A stretch of 40,223 nucleotides of DNA from contig JAABRM010000067.1 in NCBI GenBank assembly GCA_011390955.1, positions 1 to 40,223 of the forward strand. Direction: 5' to 3'. The translations under genes were made by a program, and so were the position numbers. Source of the stretch: Oscillatoriales cyanobacterium (GTDB lineage: Bacteria; Cyanobacteriota; Cyanobacteriia; Cyanobacteriales; Laspinemataceae). Each line of letters starts with the position of its first letter. The stretch's first letter is position 1. Under the pieces are notes generated by a model. The model saw only the letters and a list, made by a program, of their open reading frames with translations, did not search any database and was not told the origin of the DNA. Below are positions 1 to 8,677 of this stretch, piece after piece.

Positions 1-247
1 AAGACCGCAGTGGCTTCTCTACTTGGGGAGACCCCAAGACCGCACTGACTCACCAGTTGCTCTACTTGGGGAGACACGCCACTTGCTCTACTTGGGGAGA
101 CACGCCACTTGCTCTACTTGGGGAGACACGCCACTTGCTCTACTTGGGGAGACCCCAAGACCGCAGTGGCTCCCCAAGACCGCAGTGGCTCCCCAAGACC
201 GCAGTGGCTCCCCAAGACCGCAGTGGCTCCCCAAGACCGCAGTGGCT
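1..247. repeat. Two tandem repeat arrays (26-bp and 19-bp units)
   Basis: A 26-bp unit (TCTACTTGGGGAGACACGCC plus ACTTGC) occurs about three times from about 60 to 146. It is followed by five exact 19-bp units CCCCAAGACCGCAGTGGCT starting at 153, 172, 191, 210 and 229. The window edge begins inside another copy of the second unit, so the array continues to the left. Open frames across it simply follow the repeat. I see no gene in this stretch. At 250-261 and 297-309 lie half-ends CCGTAACGCACC and GTAGGGTGTGTTA of a palindromic element found elsewhere in the window. Confidence 0.85.
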
Positions 248-314
248 CACCGTAACGCACCAAACCGGAGGCAATTTTTTCATCGTATTTTTCATCGTAG
301 GGTGTGTTATTTCT

Positions 315-530
315 CTAAGCTTCATCCCATTCGCGATCGCTGATTCCTGCTTGTCTGAGTATTTCTTTAACTAAGCTTACTGAAATATCCTGACTGCCAT
401 GAGGGTTAGGAATCCGAATTTTTTGCCCATTTTTTTTCATAAATTGATGATTTTTGCCTGCAAATGGCCCAGCATAACCCAAAGCTTTGAATTTTCTAAT
501 TAATTCTCGGCGTGAAATAACTGATGGCAT
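315..530 (-). CDS. hicA: HicA-type mRNA interferase toxin
   Basis: A 71-residue protein of the HicA (YcfA-like) family, whose known members cleave mRNA during translation and are neutralised by HicB. The fold is a small dsRBD-like domain. The pattern seen is an N-terminal helix with ISRRELIRKFKALGY, then GKNHQF with the expected catalytic His at residue 28, then a basic KKNGQKIRIPNP strand. The length is normal for the family. It starts 2 nt after the stop of the upstream gene, so the two are co-transcribed. Here the antitoxin gene comes first, as in several HicBA loci. The gene looks intact. Confidence 0.9.
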   Translation of the reverse strand: MPSVISRRELIRKFKALGYAGPFAGKNHQFMKKNGQKIRIPNPHGSQDISVSLVKEILRQAGISDREWDEA

Positions 531-532
531 AA

Positions 533-787
533 TTAAACCTCCGCGACTTCAGAAACTTTAATTTCTAAGTCATCGACAACCGGCAATTCATCGCCATCTT
601 GCAATTTAATGATTAACCATTCTTCTAAGGCTGAAATTAAATCATTGCGGCATTCTTCCACCGTGACTCCATTTCCCCAAACTCCTTCAAACCCAGCTAT
701 TTCAGCAAACCAAGTACCATCATCTAGCTTTTTATACTGAGCATACTTTAAAGCAGTTTCACAATATCTAACTAATATCATTGTCAT
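533..787 (-). CDS. hicB: HicB-type antitoxin
   Basis: An 84-residue HicB-like protein: a partly degraded RNase H-like fold with the typical pattern WFAEIAGFEGVWGNG followed by VEECRNDLISALEEW. It should bind and block the HicA toxin encoded directly downstream. No separate DNA-binding domain is obvious at its short C-terminus. The start at 787 is preferred over the ATG six bases further in, because an AGGAGG ribosome site (797-802 on the complement) lies 9 nt upstream. A small inverted repeat upstream may be its operator. Confidence 0.85.
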   Translation of the reverse strand: MTMILVRYCETALKYAQYKKLDDGTWFAEIAGFEGVWGNGVTVEECRNDLISALEEWLIIKLQDGDELPVVDDLEIKVSEVAEV

Positions 788-810
788 TAAATTTTTCCTC
801 CTAATTTAGG

Positions 811-827
811 TATATCTATTTGATATA
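811..827 (-). promoter_or_regulatory. Possible hicBA operator (inverted repeat)
   Basis: TATATC-TATTT-GATATA is a perfect 6-bp inverted repeat centred about 32 bp upstream of the hicB start, just 5' of the ribosome site. TA modules are normally autorepressed at such palindromes, so an operator role is inferred from position and symmetry only. Confidence 0.4.
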
Positions 828-981
828 ATGTAAAGGTCAATGACTATTAAAGCTTAATAAATTAACCCCCCACAGATAAATCAGTTCCTTCAGGCAAATA
901 TTTGCTCCAGTCTCTTGACTGGGGTTCCCAAACTCCATCTAAACGGTCAACCAATAACTAACAACTAATAACTAACAACTA

Positions 982-1127
982 AGTAGGTGAACATAATTAA
1001 TTGCACTTTTCGTTCCCCACCGTAAATCCTTGGATTCCCGCCTATAGCCTTTGGCATGGGCTTCGCCTAACGCGGGAATGACAGTTTTTCTTCCGATATG
1101 GTCTGCATTTATTTCTGCTCACCTACT
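982..1127 (+). mobile_element. MITE-like element copy A, TA-flanked
   Basis: A 146-bp element begins AGTAGGTGAACATAATTAAT and ends with the inverted sequence CTCACCTACT. It is flanked on both sides by TA (980-981 and 1128-1129). The interior carries a hairpin of type GGATTCCCGC...GCGGGAATGACAG. Related copies are at 11513, 25721 and 28529. A TA target duplication and short terminal inverted repeats resemble elements moved by IS630/Tc1-type transposases. There is no coding capacity. Confidence 0.75.
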
Positions 1128-1166
1128 TAATAACTAACAACTAATAACTAACAACTAATAACGAAT

Positions 1167-1205
1167 AAAAAAAGAGTCGGATAATAGCTGACGCTATTTT
1201 CCGAC
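1167..1205 (-). terminator. Rho-independent terminator of tRNA-Cys
   Basis: On the minus strand GTCGGA-AAATAGC-GTCA-GCTATT-ATCCGAC forms a long stem with a 4-nt loop, followed by TC and seven T residues (complement of 1167-1173). It lies 18 bp after the 3' end of the tRNA, in the correct direction. Confidence 0.85.
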
Positions 1206-1223
1206 CCCGAACCCCGATAATGA

Positions 1224-1294
1224 AGGCGGCACCCAGATTTGAACTGGGGGTAAAGGATTTGCAGTCCTCTGCCTTACCACTTGGCCATGCCGCC
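1224..1294 (-). tRNA. trnC: tRNA-Cys (GCA anticodon)
   Basis: A complete 71-nt cloverleaf without encoded CCA. The acceptor stem GGCGGCA pairs with TGCCGCC. The discriminator is U, as expected for cysteine tRNA. The anticodon arm reads AGGA-CTGCAAA-TCCT, giving anticodon GCA, and the T-arm contains CCCAGTTCAAATCTGGG. The gene is single, with its own terminator downstream. Confidence 0.95.
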
Positions 1295-1419
1295 TTGCTT
1301 CCGACTTATCATTGTAGCAGACCGATCCAGAAAAAGGCAAGGATTTGGCAAAAAAATTTTTTCTGGGGGGCGCATAAGCTGATATATAAATATTAGTTGC
1401 CGGTTTTGGAAGCGCATCA

Positions 1420-2214
1420 ATGGTTTATCCTGCCCCCCTGCGAATTGCTCAATTGACAGATTTGCATTTGTTTGCCGACCCTGGGAAGAAGATGATGGGT
1501 CTGGCAACGGCTCGGTCTTTCCAAGCCGCGATCGCACATTTGCAAGAGTTAGAGCATCAGCCTGATATCTTGTTGCTGACTGGAGATTTGTCTCAGGATG
1601 AGAGCCCGCAGTCTTATGAGTATTTGGCTAATATTTTACGTCCTTTAGGGATTCCGACTTATTGGATACCGGGCAACCATGATGATTTGTTGGCAATGAG
1701 GCGGATTTTGTCGAAATCGCCGATTTATCTGAATAAGTCGGTGCAGGTGGGCAATTGGCATTTTATTCTGTTGTGTTCTAATGTTCCGGGTCGCGTTGAT
1801 GGGGAAGTTTCGGCGACGAGTTTGAGTTGGTTGGAGAAGCAGTTAAAATTGGCAGGCGATCGCCATGTAGCGATCGTGATGCATCATCCCCCATTGGCGA
1901 TCGGGTCGGAATGGATCGATCGCCTGGGTTTGAAAAATGCCGATGCTTTATTTGCCATTCTCGATCGCTATCCGCAAATTAAAATTATGCTCTGCGGTCA
2001 CGTTCACCAAACCTGGGACACGAAGCGAGAACAAATCCGCTATTTCACCACCCCCTCTACTTGCGTGCAGTTTCTGCCCAAGAGTGTGGATTTTGCGATC
2101 GATCCCGAAGCATTTCCCGGATATCGGTTATTAACGATTTATCCTGATGGTGGTTGGGAAACCAAAGTTGAGCGCGTGGCTTTTGCCTATCCCCCTCACC
2201 TGGGAAAAGACTGA
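1420..2214 (+). CDS. cpdA: CpdA/Icc-type calcineurin-like phosphodiesterase
   Basis: 264 residues of the class III cyclic-nucleotide phosphodiesterase family, a dinuclear-metal phosphoesterase that hydrolyses cAMP in characterised members. All metal-ligand motifs are present in order: DLH at residues 14-16, GD at 55-56, GNHDD at 85-89, HH at 155-156 and GHVH at 193-196. The length matches bacterial CpdA, and no signal peptide is visible, so it is cytoplasmic. No strong ribosome site precedes the ATG. It is monocistronic, followed by two HIP1 octamers arranged as a possible hairpin. Substrate specificity (cAMP against another phosphodiester) cannot be read from sequence. Confidence 0.85.
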   Translation: MVYPAPLRIAQLTDLHLFADPGKKMMGLATARSFQAAIAHLQELEHQPDILLLTGDLSQDESPQSYEYLANILRPLGIPTYWIPGNHDDLLAMRRILSKSPIYLNKSVQVGNWHFILLCSNVPGRVDGEVSATSLSWLEKQLKLAGDRHVAIVMHHPPLAIGSEWIDRLGLKNADALFAILDRYPQIKIMLCGHVHQTWDTKREQIRYFTTPSTCVQFLPKSVDFAIDPEAFPGYRLLTIYPDGGWETKVERVAFAYPPHLGKD

Positions 2215-2286
2215 TAAATTATCGGAGATGTTAATAAGTCAAATTGAGCGATCGCTAAAATATGGCGATCGCTACAAAGGTAAATA

Positions 2287-2619
2287 TTAAACACGATTCG
2301 CTAATTCTTCAGCATAAGCAGTTTTAGCAATAATTTCTAAATCACGAACACAGTCACCCACGGAAATTCTGAGCTTATGAGCATAAACAACACCATAAAA
2401 GTCGATTTCTGCTTGTTGTCGTCTGGTTGCCTCTGTTAAAAAGTCATCATCTTGAGAGAATAAAACCCGCTTCAATTCAGTAGCTCGATCGAGTATCACC
2501 GGATCTGCAAAGCCACTACGTCCATCTTCTTGCACCGTCAATACATCTACATCTCGCATTCTTAACCCAGTGGTAATCGCTCGATGGACATTTTCATCGA
2601 TATAAAAAGCAATGCTCAT
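2287..2619 (-). CDS. DUF5615 PIN-like toxin protein
   Basis: 110 residues with the N-terminal pattern FYIDENVHRAI typical of DUF5615 (Mut7-C/PIN-like fold). Conserved acids appear at D8, E9 and in the segment FSQDDDFL. Such proteins are predicted RNases that pair with a DUF433 antitoxin. Here the DUF433 gene lies immediately upstream, and its TAA stop shares one base with this ATG, so translation is coupled. A broken relative of the same module occurs at 30410-31088. The nuclease role is inferred from family membership. Confidence 0.8.
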   Translation of the reverse strand: MSIAFYIDENVHRAITTGLRMRDVDVLTVQEDGRSGFADPVILDRATELKRVLFSQDDDFLTEATRRQQAEIDFYGVVYAHKLRISVGDCVRDLEIIAKTAYAEELANRV

Positions 2620-2936
2620 TAAATCAATCCTTCTTTACGCAGTCTTTTTGATAAAGGAGATTCTCCGGCTTCTAAGCGTAGTTTCTCGCTATACTCAAAG
2701 CGACTTTTCATATCCGCATCAATTTCTTCTTTGTGTTCCCAATAATAAGCTAAAGCTGAATGAATCTGACTCATATTCAAATGAGGATACTGAAAATGTA
2801 GTTCTTCTGGACTCCATCCATAAGCCTGAACAGAAGTCACTAATTCTACAACTTTCATCGATGTTCCGTTAATAAATGGCACTTGATGCTCATCAAGGAG
2901 AATATGTTTATACTCAGTGGTTGTTACTAGGGTCAT
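2619..2936 (-). CDS. DUF433 antitoxin-like protein
   Basis: 105 residues with the DUF433 helix-turn-helix-like core: a short strand region ending in INGTSMKVVELV, then GWSPEELHFQYPHLNMSQIHSALAYYW. In DUF433/DUF5615 modules this partner is presumed to neutralise the PIN-like protein and bind the promoter. The charged C-terminal tail (residues about 75-105) is likely the toxin-binding part. It is the first gene of a two-gene operon overlapping the toxin by one base. Confidence 0.8.
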   Translation of the reverse strand: MTLVTTTEYKHILLDEHQVPFINGTSMKVVELVTSVQAYGWSPEELHFQYPHLNMSQIHSALAYYWEHKEEIDADMKSRFEYSEKLRLEAGESPLSKRLRKEGLI

Positions 2937-2966
2937 AATCTTAAATAACTATTTAATGAATATTTT

Positions 2967-3956
2967 TCATGCTATTTCCGAATAAATTTTACCATCTAAC
3001 CGTCGTCCCTGGACGGAATTTTGTAGCCTTTCTGACAAACGATGGTAATATTGCGGATATACCGGCAAACGGGGGACTAATTCCCAACCCCCTGGGGCTA
3101 AAATTTCCGCCAGTTGTTGATGGTGGGGATGGGGATAATCAGGATTTACTTCATCCCACGGCCCGATTCCTCCTAAGTCTCTAGCCCCTGCTTCTAAACA
3201 AGCAAGTAATATTTGGGGTTGGGTGACAAGATTAGGGGGAATTTGAATAGTTATGTTACCCGGGAGAATTTGACGCGCGATCGCCACTACTTCCGGCAAT
3301 TCTTCCAGATTAAAACCCGGTGCATCTGAGGTTTGTTGGCTGCCTAAACTATAAGGTTGCAGGATAACTTCTTGGATATGTCCCCACTTTTCCTGGATCT
3401 GCGCGATCGCCCCTAAAGTTTCTTGTCGATCCGCATCAGATTCGCCAATTCCTAATAATAATCCCGTCGTAAAAGGAATCTCTAATTTTCCCGCCCATTC
3501 TAACTGTTCCAGTCGTAAAGATGGCAGTTTACTTGGAGCATATTTATGCACATTTGTCAATAGGTTTGGGGTTATTTGTTCCAACATTAACCCCATTGAC
3601 ACATTTACTTCCTTCAGGTTTGCCATTTCTGCAAAAGTCAAAATACCCGCATTTGTATGGGGTAAAAATCCCATTTTTAAAGCCAATTCTCCTAACTCAT
3701 AAATTCCTTGAAACCAGGCTTTACGGCGGTAACTTTCGGGATGAACTTCTCCACTGAGAATTAAAATTTCTATGGTATCTGTATCCGCTAAAGACTTCAG
3801 AATTTTTTCCGCTTCCAGCAAACTTAGCCACGGACTTTTACCCGGTTCTTCCCGAAAATTACAATAACTACAACGATTAAAACATTCGTAAGTGTGTACC
3901 AGGGTATAAGCTGGACTATAAGTAATAATTTTAGCTGTCAAATTAGGAAATAGCAT
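2967..3956 (-). CDS. cofG: CofG, FO synthase subunit 1 (radical SAM)
   Basis: 329 residues. Together with CofH it makes 7,8-didemethyl-8-hydroxy-5-deazariboflavin (FO) from tyrosine and a ribityl pyrimidine precursor. The radical-SAM cysteines are C25, C29 and C32 in CFNRCSYC. Other CofG hallmarks are the segments SGEVHPES, PHTNAG, LGIGES and LGGIGPWDEVNPDYPHP. In cyanobacteria FO serves mainly as the antenna pigment of DNA photolyase. No cofH is in this window. The start at 3956 fits the family N-terminus. It lies 30 bp downstream of the DUF433/DUF5615 operon start on the same strand but reads as a separate unit. Confidence 0.92.
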   Translation of the reverse strand: MLFPNLTAKIITYSPAYTLVHTYECFNRCSYCNFREEPGKSPWLSLLEAEKILKSLADTDTIEILILSGEVHPESYRRKAWFQGIYELGELALKMGFLPHTNAGILTFAEMANLKEVNVSMGLMLEQITPNLLTNVHKYAPSKLPSLRLEQLEWAGKLEIPFTTGLLLGIGESDADRQETLGAIAQIQEKWGHIQEVILQPYSLGSQQTSDAPGFNLEELPEVVAIARQILPGNITIQIPPNLVTQPQILLACLEAGARDLGGIGPWDEVNPDYPHPHHQQLAEILAPGGWELVPRLPVYPQYYHRLSERLQNSVQGRRLDGKIYSEIA

Positions 3957-4467
3957 TAATTTGATTTAAGAATTATTCAATGGGAGATTATTTGATGGTT
4001 TTTTCACCTGATGATATTTATACCAATTTCAACAATTATTGCTACAATTACTAGGTTTAGTTCCCAAGTTCTAGTCTGGAAGGGCACAACGTCCTTCATG
4101 TTCCTGTTCCCTGTTCCCTGTTCCCTGTTCCCTGTTGCCTGTTGCCTACCGCGAAGCGCTATAACAATTATGAAGGACACAGCATTGCTGTGTCCCTACG
4201 ATCGCAATATTCAACAAATGAAAAACAGCCGAGGAATTGTCAGCAGATTCTTGGCATATCAGGCTATTCTTAGAAATAATCTTATCAATAAAATATCAAC
4301 CTGGACAGGATTATCTTTGGTTGAAAGGTCATTAGTCATTAGTTATTGGTCATTGGTCATTGGTATTTTCCCCGATCGCAAAAGCCAATTAAAGCAAATT
4401 CAAGCAAAGCGAAGCAAACTAAAGCACATTAAAAAAGGCGCTGATTAGGCGATGATTAACTGTATAA
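3957..4467. other. Gene-free stretch with TTCCCTG heptamers and a palindrome
   Basis: No convincing gene is seen. A run of heptamers TTCCCTG lies at about 4107-4147. A perfect palindromic hairpin GGACACAGCA-T-TGCTGTGTCC lies at 4175-4195, and a related weaker one (GAAGG...CCTTC) at about 4079-4099. At 4320-4362 GGTCATTAG/TTGGTCATT type repeats occur, and at 4383-4430 an AAGCAAA-rich run. The long open frame across it follows these repeats. Confidence 0.6.
4175..4195. repeat. Palindrome of the GGACAC-GCAxTGC-GTGTCC family
   Basis: A perfect 10-bp stem around one central base. The same element, with A/T to G/C changes that preserve pairing, is found inside the coding sequence of the AAA ATPase at 24092-24114. 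The compensated differences suggest that the hairpin itself is conserved. Confidence 0.7.
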
Positions 4468-5319
4468 TTAACCATGAATGATATCTAAAATCAAGCCTTC
4501 TCTGGCCATCACTGAGTTAGGAAATACTTCTTTAACTTGCGCCCCAATGCCATCGAGAACTTGATCGCTATGGGTGGGTTCGTGGTGGAAAATAATTAAC
4601 TTTTTCACTCCTGCTGCTTTGGCAATTCTCACCGCTTCTTGCCAGGTAGAATGTCCCCATCCATATTTAGGGGATTTGGGGCTATTGTATTCTTCATCGG
4701 TGTACATGGCATCATAGATTAAGACATCAGCATTTTGGGCAAGATGCAGCACATTTTCATCCATGCGATCGGGGAAATGTTCCGTATCGGTACAGTAAAA
4801 TACCGAATGCCCTTGCCAAGTAATTCGATAGCCCATTGCGGTATTTGGGTGATTTAATGGCCCGGTTTCAAACAGAATATCATCAATATAAAACGGTTCC
4901 CCACAGATTAATTCATGGAAGGTGATATCGGCTTTCATTCCAGAAAGGGGTACAGGGGAATTCGGATGAAGTACCCGTTCGAGAAAATGCTGTTTCATGG
5001 ATTCGCCATTGGGGGGAACAGACCCATAAATATGAAAGCGATTTCCGGGGATAAATACTGGTTTAAAAAAGGGAAAGCCTTGAATATGATCCCAGTGATA
5101 ATGGGTGAAAAACATATAGGCTTCTAAAGGGTGTGCTTCGATTAAGCTTTGACCGAGAACTTGCAAGCCGGTTCCCCCGTCAAAAATCATGTGTTTGCCG
5201 CCGATGTACATTTCCAAACAGGAAGTATTGCCACCATAGCGGACGGTATCTTTTCCTGGAGTGGGAACGCTGCCGCGTACCCCCCAGAATTGAATGAAAA
5301 AATCAGAAGAATGGCTCAT
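4468..5319 (-). CDS. MBL-fold metal-dependent hydrolase (RNase Z/PhnP-like)
   Basis: 283 residues of the metallo-beta-lactamase superfamily with the zinc motif HYHWDH (H73, H75, D77, H78). Also present are the early GVRGSVPTPG and YGGNTSC segments, a later CTDTEHFPD and the closing HHEPTHSD. This layout resembles cytoplasmic phosphodiesterases of the PhnP/RNase Z group rather than beta-lactamases. No signal peptide is visible. It stands alone, flanked by repeat-filled spacers. The substrate is unknown: a cyclic phosphate or nucleotide diester is possible. Confidence 0.8.
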   Translation of the reverse strand: MSHSSDFFIQFWGVRGSVPTPGKDTVRYGGNTSCLEMYIGGKHMIFDGGTGLQVLGQSLIEAHPLEAYMFFTHYHWDHIQGFPFFKPVFIPGNRFHIYGSVPPNGESMKQHFLERVLHPNSPVPLSGMKADITFHELICGEPFYIDDILFETGPLNHPNTAMGYRITWQGHSVFYCTDTEHFPDRMDENVLHLAQNADVLIYDAMYTDEEYNSPKSPKYGWGHSTWQEAVRIAKAAGVKKLIIFHHEPTHSDQVLDGIGAQVKEVFPNSVMAREGLILDIIHG

Positions 5320-5439
5320 AGTTTATTTGACGATTCCCGCTAGGTGGGCATCTGCTTCCCTGGTTTTCCGTTGCGGAAAATATGCTGAGGAAGGGATGAG
5401 AGAAAAACGGGGCGGGTCTTACCGTTTTTCTGTCTATAT

Positions 5440-5588
5440 TATTCGTTGTTTGTTGTTAGTTGGTTGTTGTTGGTTGGTTGTTGTTGGTTGGTTGTTGGTT
5501 GAAGCCAACTTTACCCCAAATGACAAAAAACAAATAACAAATAACAAATAACTAACAACAAATAACCAACAACAAACAACTAACCACT
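5440..5588. repeat. Heptamer repeats in inverted arrangement
   Basis: TTGGTTG-type units (about 5446-5505) are followed by AACAAAT/AACTAAC-type units (about 5519-5588). The two blocks are roughly complementary and could pair as a long hairpin between the 3' end of aroC and the 5' end of the MBL gene. The spacer 5320-5586 shows no other feature. Confidence 0.6.
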
Positions 5589-6684
5589 AATTTATATTTA
5601 ATGTGCCACATTGACCCTGATGACGCAAAAGATGATCGCATAGTACCAGTGCGACCATTGCTTCAACCATTGGCACTGCCCTGGGTAGGACGCAGGGATC
5701 GTGGCGACCTTTGGCAGTCAACATGGCTTCTTCTCCGGTATTGGTGACTGTGCGTTGTTCTTTCCGAATTGTAGCAGTTGGTTTAAAGGCCACTCGGATA
5801 ATAATGTCTTCACCGTTGGCAATGCCACCTTGAATTCCCCCGGATTGGTTGGTGGCGGTGCGAATATTGCCGGTTTCGTCTATATAGAATTCATCGTTAT
5901 GTTCTTTGCCGGTGAGTTCGGTGCCCGCAAACCCCGAACCAATTTCAAAGCCTTTTGAGGCAGGTAGGGACATGACTCCTTTGGCTAAGTCCGCTTCGAG
6001 TTTGTCAAAGACTGGAGAACCTAAGCCTTTGGGGACTTTTCGGGCGACACATTCAACAACACCGCCAAGGGAGTCCCCTTCGCGGCCAATTTTTTCGATG
6101 AGGGCGATCATTTGTTCGGCGATCGCCGTGTCAGGGCAACGCACGATGTTGCTTTCTACTTGTTCCAGGGTGACGGTGGCTGGGTCGATCGCCCCTTCTA
6201 AGTCTTTGATCCGTTTGACATAGCCGATAATTTCTACCCCGGCGACTTGGGCGAGGATTTTTTTGGCGATCGCCCCGGCAGCGACTCGACCAATAGTTTC
6301 TCGCGCTGAAGATCGCCCCCCTCCTTGCCAGTTTCTAATGCCATATTTAGCATCGTAAGTGGCATCCGCATGAGAGGGGCGATATTTAGTCGCCATGTCG
6401 CTGTAGTCTTGGGGTCGAGTGTCCTGGTTCCGCACCAAAATGGCGATCGGTGTCCCCAGGGTTTTACCCTGAAAAACCCCCGAAAGAATTTCACAAGTGT
6501 CCGTTTCTTTGCGTGGGGTGGTGATTTTACTTTGTCCGGGACGCCGCCGATCTAGCTCAAACTGGATTTCGGCGGCAGAAATTTCGAGTTGTGGAGGACA
6601 CCCATCGATCGCAACGCCGACGCCACCGCCATGAGATTCGCCAAACGTGGTAATTCTGAAAAGATGTCCGAATGTGTTGCCCAT
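5587..6684 (-). CDS. aroC: Chorismate synthase
   Basis: 365 residues. It catalyses the last shikimate-pathway step, EPSP to chorismate, using reduced FMN. The family signatures are present: GESHG at residues 16-20, [14 protein letters not shown], the glycine-rich [11 protein letters not shown], and near the C-terminus [19 protein letters not shown]. The length and N-terminus [19 protein letters not shown] match cyanobacterial enzymes. It is transcribed alone. Its last codons run straight into a heptamer repeat block. Active-site residues appear intact. Confidence 0.97.
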   Translation of the reverse strand: MGNTFGHLFRITTFGESHGGGVGVAIDGCPPQLEISAAEIQFELDRRRPGQSKITTPRKETDTCEILSGVFQGKTLGTPIAILVRNQDTRPQDYSDMATKYRPSHADATYDAKYGIRNWQGGGRSSARETIGRVAAGAIAKKILAQVAGVEIIGYVKRIKDLEGAIDPATVTLEQVESNIVRCPDTAIAEQMIALIEKIGREGDSLGGVVECVARKVPKGLGSPVFDKLEADLAKGVMSLPASKGFEIGSGFAGTELTGKEHNDEFYIDETGNIRTATNQSGGIQGGIANGEDIIIRVAFKPTATIRKEQRTVTNTGEEAMLTAKGRHDPCVLPRAVPMVEAMVALVLCDHLLRHQGQCGTLNIN

Positions 6685-6990
6685 GATTTATGAAAAAGCC
6701 TGTGAAAAAAAGCCTCTGGGTCTAGTATTTTAGCCGAAGTTGATCCCATCGGCTTGCCCCTAGGTTGCTTTGCATTATAGCGGCTTGTTTGTCAGACAAT
6801 AATCTGGATGCCATCACAGAGGCGATCGAGTCCCTGGTATTTATTCCTGGTATTTGTAGATGCGATCGCTAATGGATTAAAGAGATTCACTGTAAGCATC
6901 AACAGGATTAATGTCTGACAATGTTATTTAACATGGATATTTAACATGGATATTCAGCATGGATATTCAGCATGGGGATTCAGCATTGAT
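6685..6990. other. Spacer with a 13-bp tandem repeat
   Basis: Units close to AACATGGATATTC repeat at 6930, 6943, 6956 and 6969, with a last degenerate unit ending near 6994 at the stop of the pentapeptide gene. The remainder of the 306-bp spacer holds HIP1 octamers and no gene that I can support. Confidence 0.65.
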
Positions 6991-7869
6991 TTAATACTGA
7001 AGTTGCGGCGCATAAGGCGATCGGGGGGAAGAGGCGCGATCGCGATCGCTCCCAGAGTGAAGCAAACTCAGATAAGTGGGCTGTTGCCCGCCTGGGGGAT
7101 AATGGGGAGAAGCCTGACTATCCATCGGATGTCTTTCCATCGGCGGCGATTGATATAAACCGATCGCCCCATCCAATTTCGCCTGAGCCAAATTCGCCCC
7201 CGCCAAATCTGCCCCGGTTAAATTTGCCCCGGTTAAATTCGCATTCAGCAAATTAGCGTTTCTCAAATTTACCCCGGTCAAATCCGCATCAGTCAGATCC
7301 GCATCCACCAACCGAGCATCCGTCAGTTGAGCATTGCTTAGATTAGCGCCTCTCAGCTTGCTTTGTCCCAAATTCGCCCCAGTCAGATTTGCCCCAGTCA
7401 GCTTACTGCCATTCAACGTAATTCCAATTAGATTCGCCCCTTCCAGGTTGGCTCCACTCAGGTCAGCATTGGTTAAATCGCTATTAACTAAATTCGCAAA
7501 CACCAAATCCGAACCCCCCAAATGGGCTTGGATCAATTTAGCATCCAAAAAATTCACCCCTTGAGCATCAATGCCACTCAGATTTGCTCCCTGTAAATCC
7601 GACCCGACAAAATTAGCAAAACTTAAATCAGCCCCGCTGAGATTGGCATGACTCAGATTTGCCCCATTCAAATTAGCAAAGATTAGATGCGCCCCACTGA
7701 GGTCAGCCTTACTCAGATTGAAACCTGCCAGTTGGGCATCGCGCAGATCCCCTCCTTGACATTGTTTGCTGGATAATAAGCGTTTAATATGCGCGGGATT
7801 GCTGGCCATATTCTTTTTTGTACTCCTGCTTTGCTTGGTTGATTTAGTCGCTCGAAAGTTTTCCGTCAC
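6991..7869 (-). CDS. Pentapeptide-repeat protein
   Basis: 292 residues. From about residue 40 to 240 the protein is built of A(D/N)LXX pentapeptides (for example ANLSG, ADLSG, ANLTG). These fold as a right-handed quadrilateral beta-helix. The N-terminal 20 residues are Lys/Ser/Thr-rich and may not be translated: an in-frame Met at residue 21 (MASNPAHIKRLLSS) is a good alternative start. The C-terminal 50 residues are Pro/Ser-rich and disordered. No enzyme domain or signal peptide is visible. Such proteins are common in cyanobacteria and mostly of unknown function. Confidence 0.85.
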   Translation of the reverse strand: MTENFRATKSTKQSRSTKKNMASNPAHIKRLLSSKQCQGGDLRDAQLAGFNLSKADLSGAHLIFANLNGANLSHANLSGADLSFANFVGSDLQGANLSGIDAQGVNFLDAKLIQAHLGGSDLVFANLVNSDLTNADLSGANLEGANLIGITLNGSKLTGANLTGANLGQSKLRGANLSNAQLTDARLVDADLTDADLTGVNLRNANLLNANLTGANLTGADLAGANLAQAKLDGAIGLYQSPPMERHPMDSQASPHYPPGGQQPTYLSLLHSGSDRDRASSPRSPYAPQLQY

Positions 7870-7971
7870 TGTCAGGCGATCGGCAGTGGTTTCACTACTG
7901 AAACGCCAACATTTACTAGGATGTACAAACCAACTCTAGGCAGGTCAGGATAATTATTTTGAGCCAGGGGT

Positions 7972-8194
7972 GCGGGGGAGCGGGGGAGCGGGGGAGCAGA
8001 GGAGCGGGGGTGCGGGGGTGCAGGGGAGGTGTGGCGGCTTCCCCTACACCCTACACCCTACACCCTACACCCTACACCCTACACCCTACACCCTCTATTC
8101 ATTATCAATTATCAATTATTAATTATCAATTATTAATTATCAATTATCAATTATCAATTATCAATTATCAATTATCAATTATCAATTATCAATT
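7972..8194. repeat. GGGGGAGC, CCCTACA and TATCAAT tandem arrays
   Basis: Three adjacent arrays: G-rich units (GGGGGAGC, GGGGGTGC) at 7972-8030, heptamer CCCTACA at about 8043-8092, and heptamer TATCAAT/TATTAAT at about 8100-8194. The last array enters the 3' end of the next gene and supplies its final codons and stop. Confidence 0.8.
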
Positions 8195-8666
8195 GACTGA
8201 CCGGCTGATAGGTGGCAAAAATCTTTCTCACTAAAGGCACATGAGCCGCCGCTTCAATCCACAGCCGAGCACCGCATGGGCCGGTTTCGTGGGGAGTGTA
8301 CACGATGCGGCATGGGCCATTTATCTCTAATTCGTGGCATTCGTGTTGATTTTTGCCTTCTTTGACCACAATCGGCGGCTCGTTCTGGCCTTCTTTGGCG
8401 TTCTTGCCGATGGTTTGCCGGTTGACCAGGATGCAGGTTTCAACTTGGCGGGGGCGCTTGTACCAGGTGCCCTTGGGTCCCTTGCCCCGTTCTTCGATGA
8501 CCGGCATTCCGTTAAATAAGGGGATAACCCAGTTGCGGCCTTGCTTTTCGGCTCCTCTGACTCGGCCTTGTTGCAGGAGAATGCGGAGTCTGACGGTGGA
8601 AATGCCTAGATGATATGCTGCTTCGGTGGTGCCGATATGGGTGGGGGTGCTGGTTGGGTTGCTCAT
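8175..8666 (-). CDS. Helix-turn-helix DNA-binding protein, unknown role
   Basis: 163 residues. The N-terminus (about residues 10-50) has a MerR/excisionase-like pattern TTEAAYHLGISTVRLRILLQ followed by GRNWVIP. The rest, with HECHELEINGPCRIVYTPHETGPCGARLW and three Cys and several His, is not a family I recognise. The final residues LIIDN and the stop are encoded by the TATCAAT heptamer array, so the natural C-terminus may have been replaced. Two copies of a dyad (TACTA-N8-TAGTA) upstream suggest autoregulation. I am confident that it is a gene, less so about its function. Confidence 0.65.
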   Translation of the reverse strand: MSNPTSTPTHIGTTEAAYHLGISTVRLRILLQQGRVRGAEKQGRNWVIPLFNGMPVIEERGKGPKGTWYKRPRQVETCILVNRQTIGKNAKEGQNEPPIVVKEGKNQHECHELEINGPCRIVYTPHETGPCGARLWIEAAAHVPLVRKIFATYQPVSQLIIDN

Positions 8667-8677
8667 TTTTCCGGGGT

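Larger units (their letters stand above)
788..1166. other. Gene-free stretch with AACTAAC heptamers and a MITE copy
   Basis: No gene is visible between hicB and the tRNA terminator. The stretch holds the hicBA promoter region, heptamer runs of AACTAAC/AACTAAT at about 950-981 and 1130-1163, and one complete MITE-like copy (982-1127) inserted between those two runs. Confidence 0.7.

Noticed and set aside
23-374. Two open frames of about 105 codons at the left edge
   Set aside because: They run through 26-bp and 19-bp tandem repeats and change identity with the frame; no ribosome site or protein-like pattern.
4011-4448. 145-codon frame between cofG and the MBL gene
   Set aside because: Runs through heptamers and a palindrome; no family resemblance or ribosome site.
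8041-8092. CCCTACA run looks like telomeric repeat
   Set aside because: It is one of several heptamer arrays in the window, internal to the sequence, with no sign of a replicon end.
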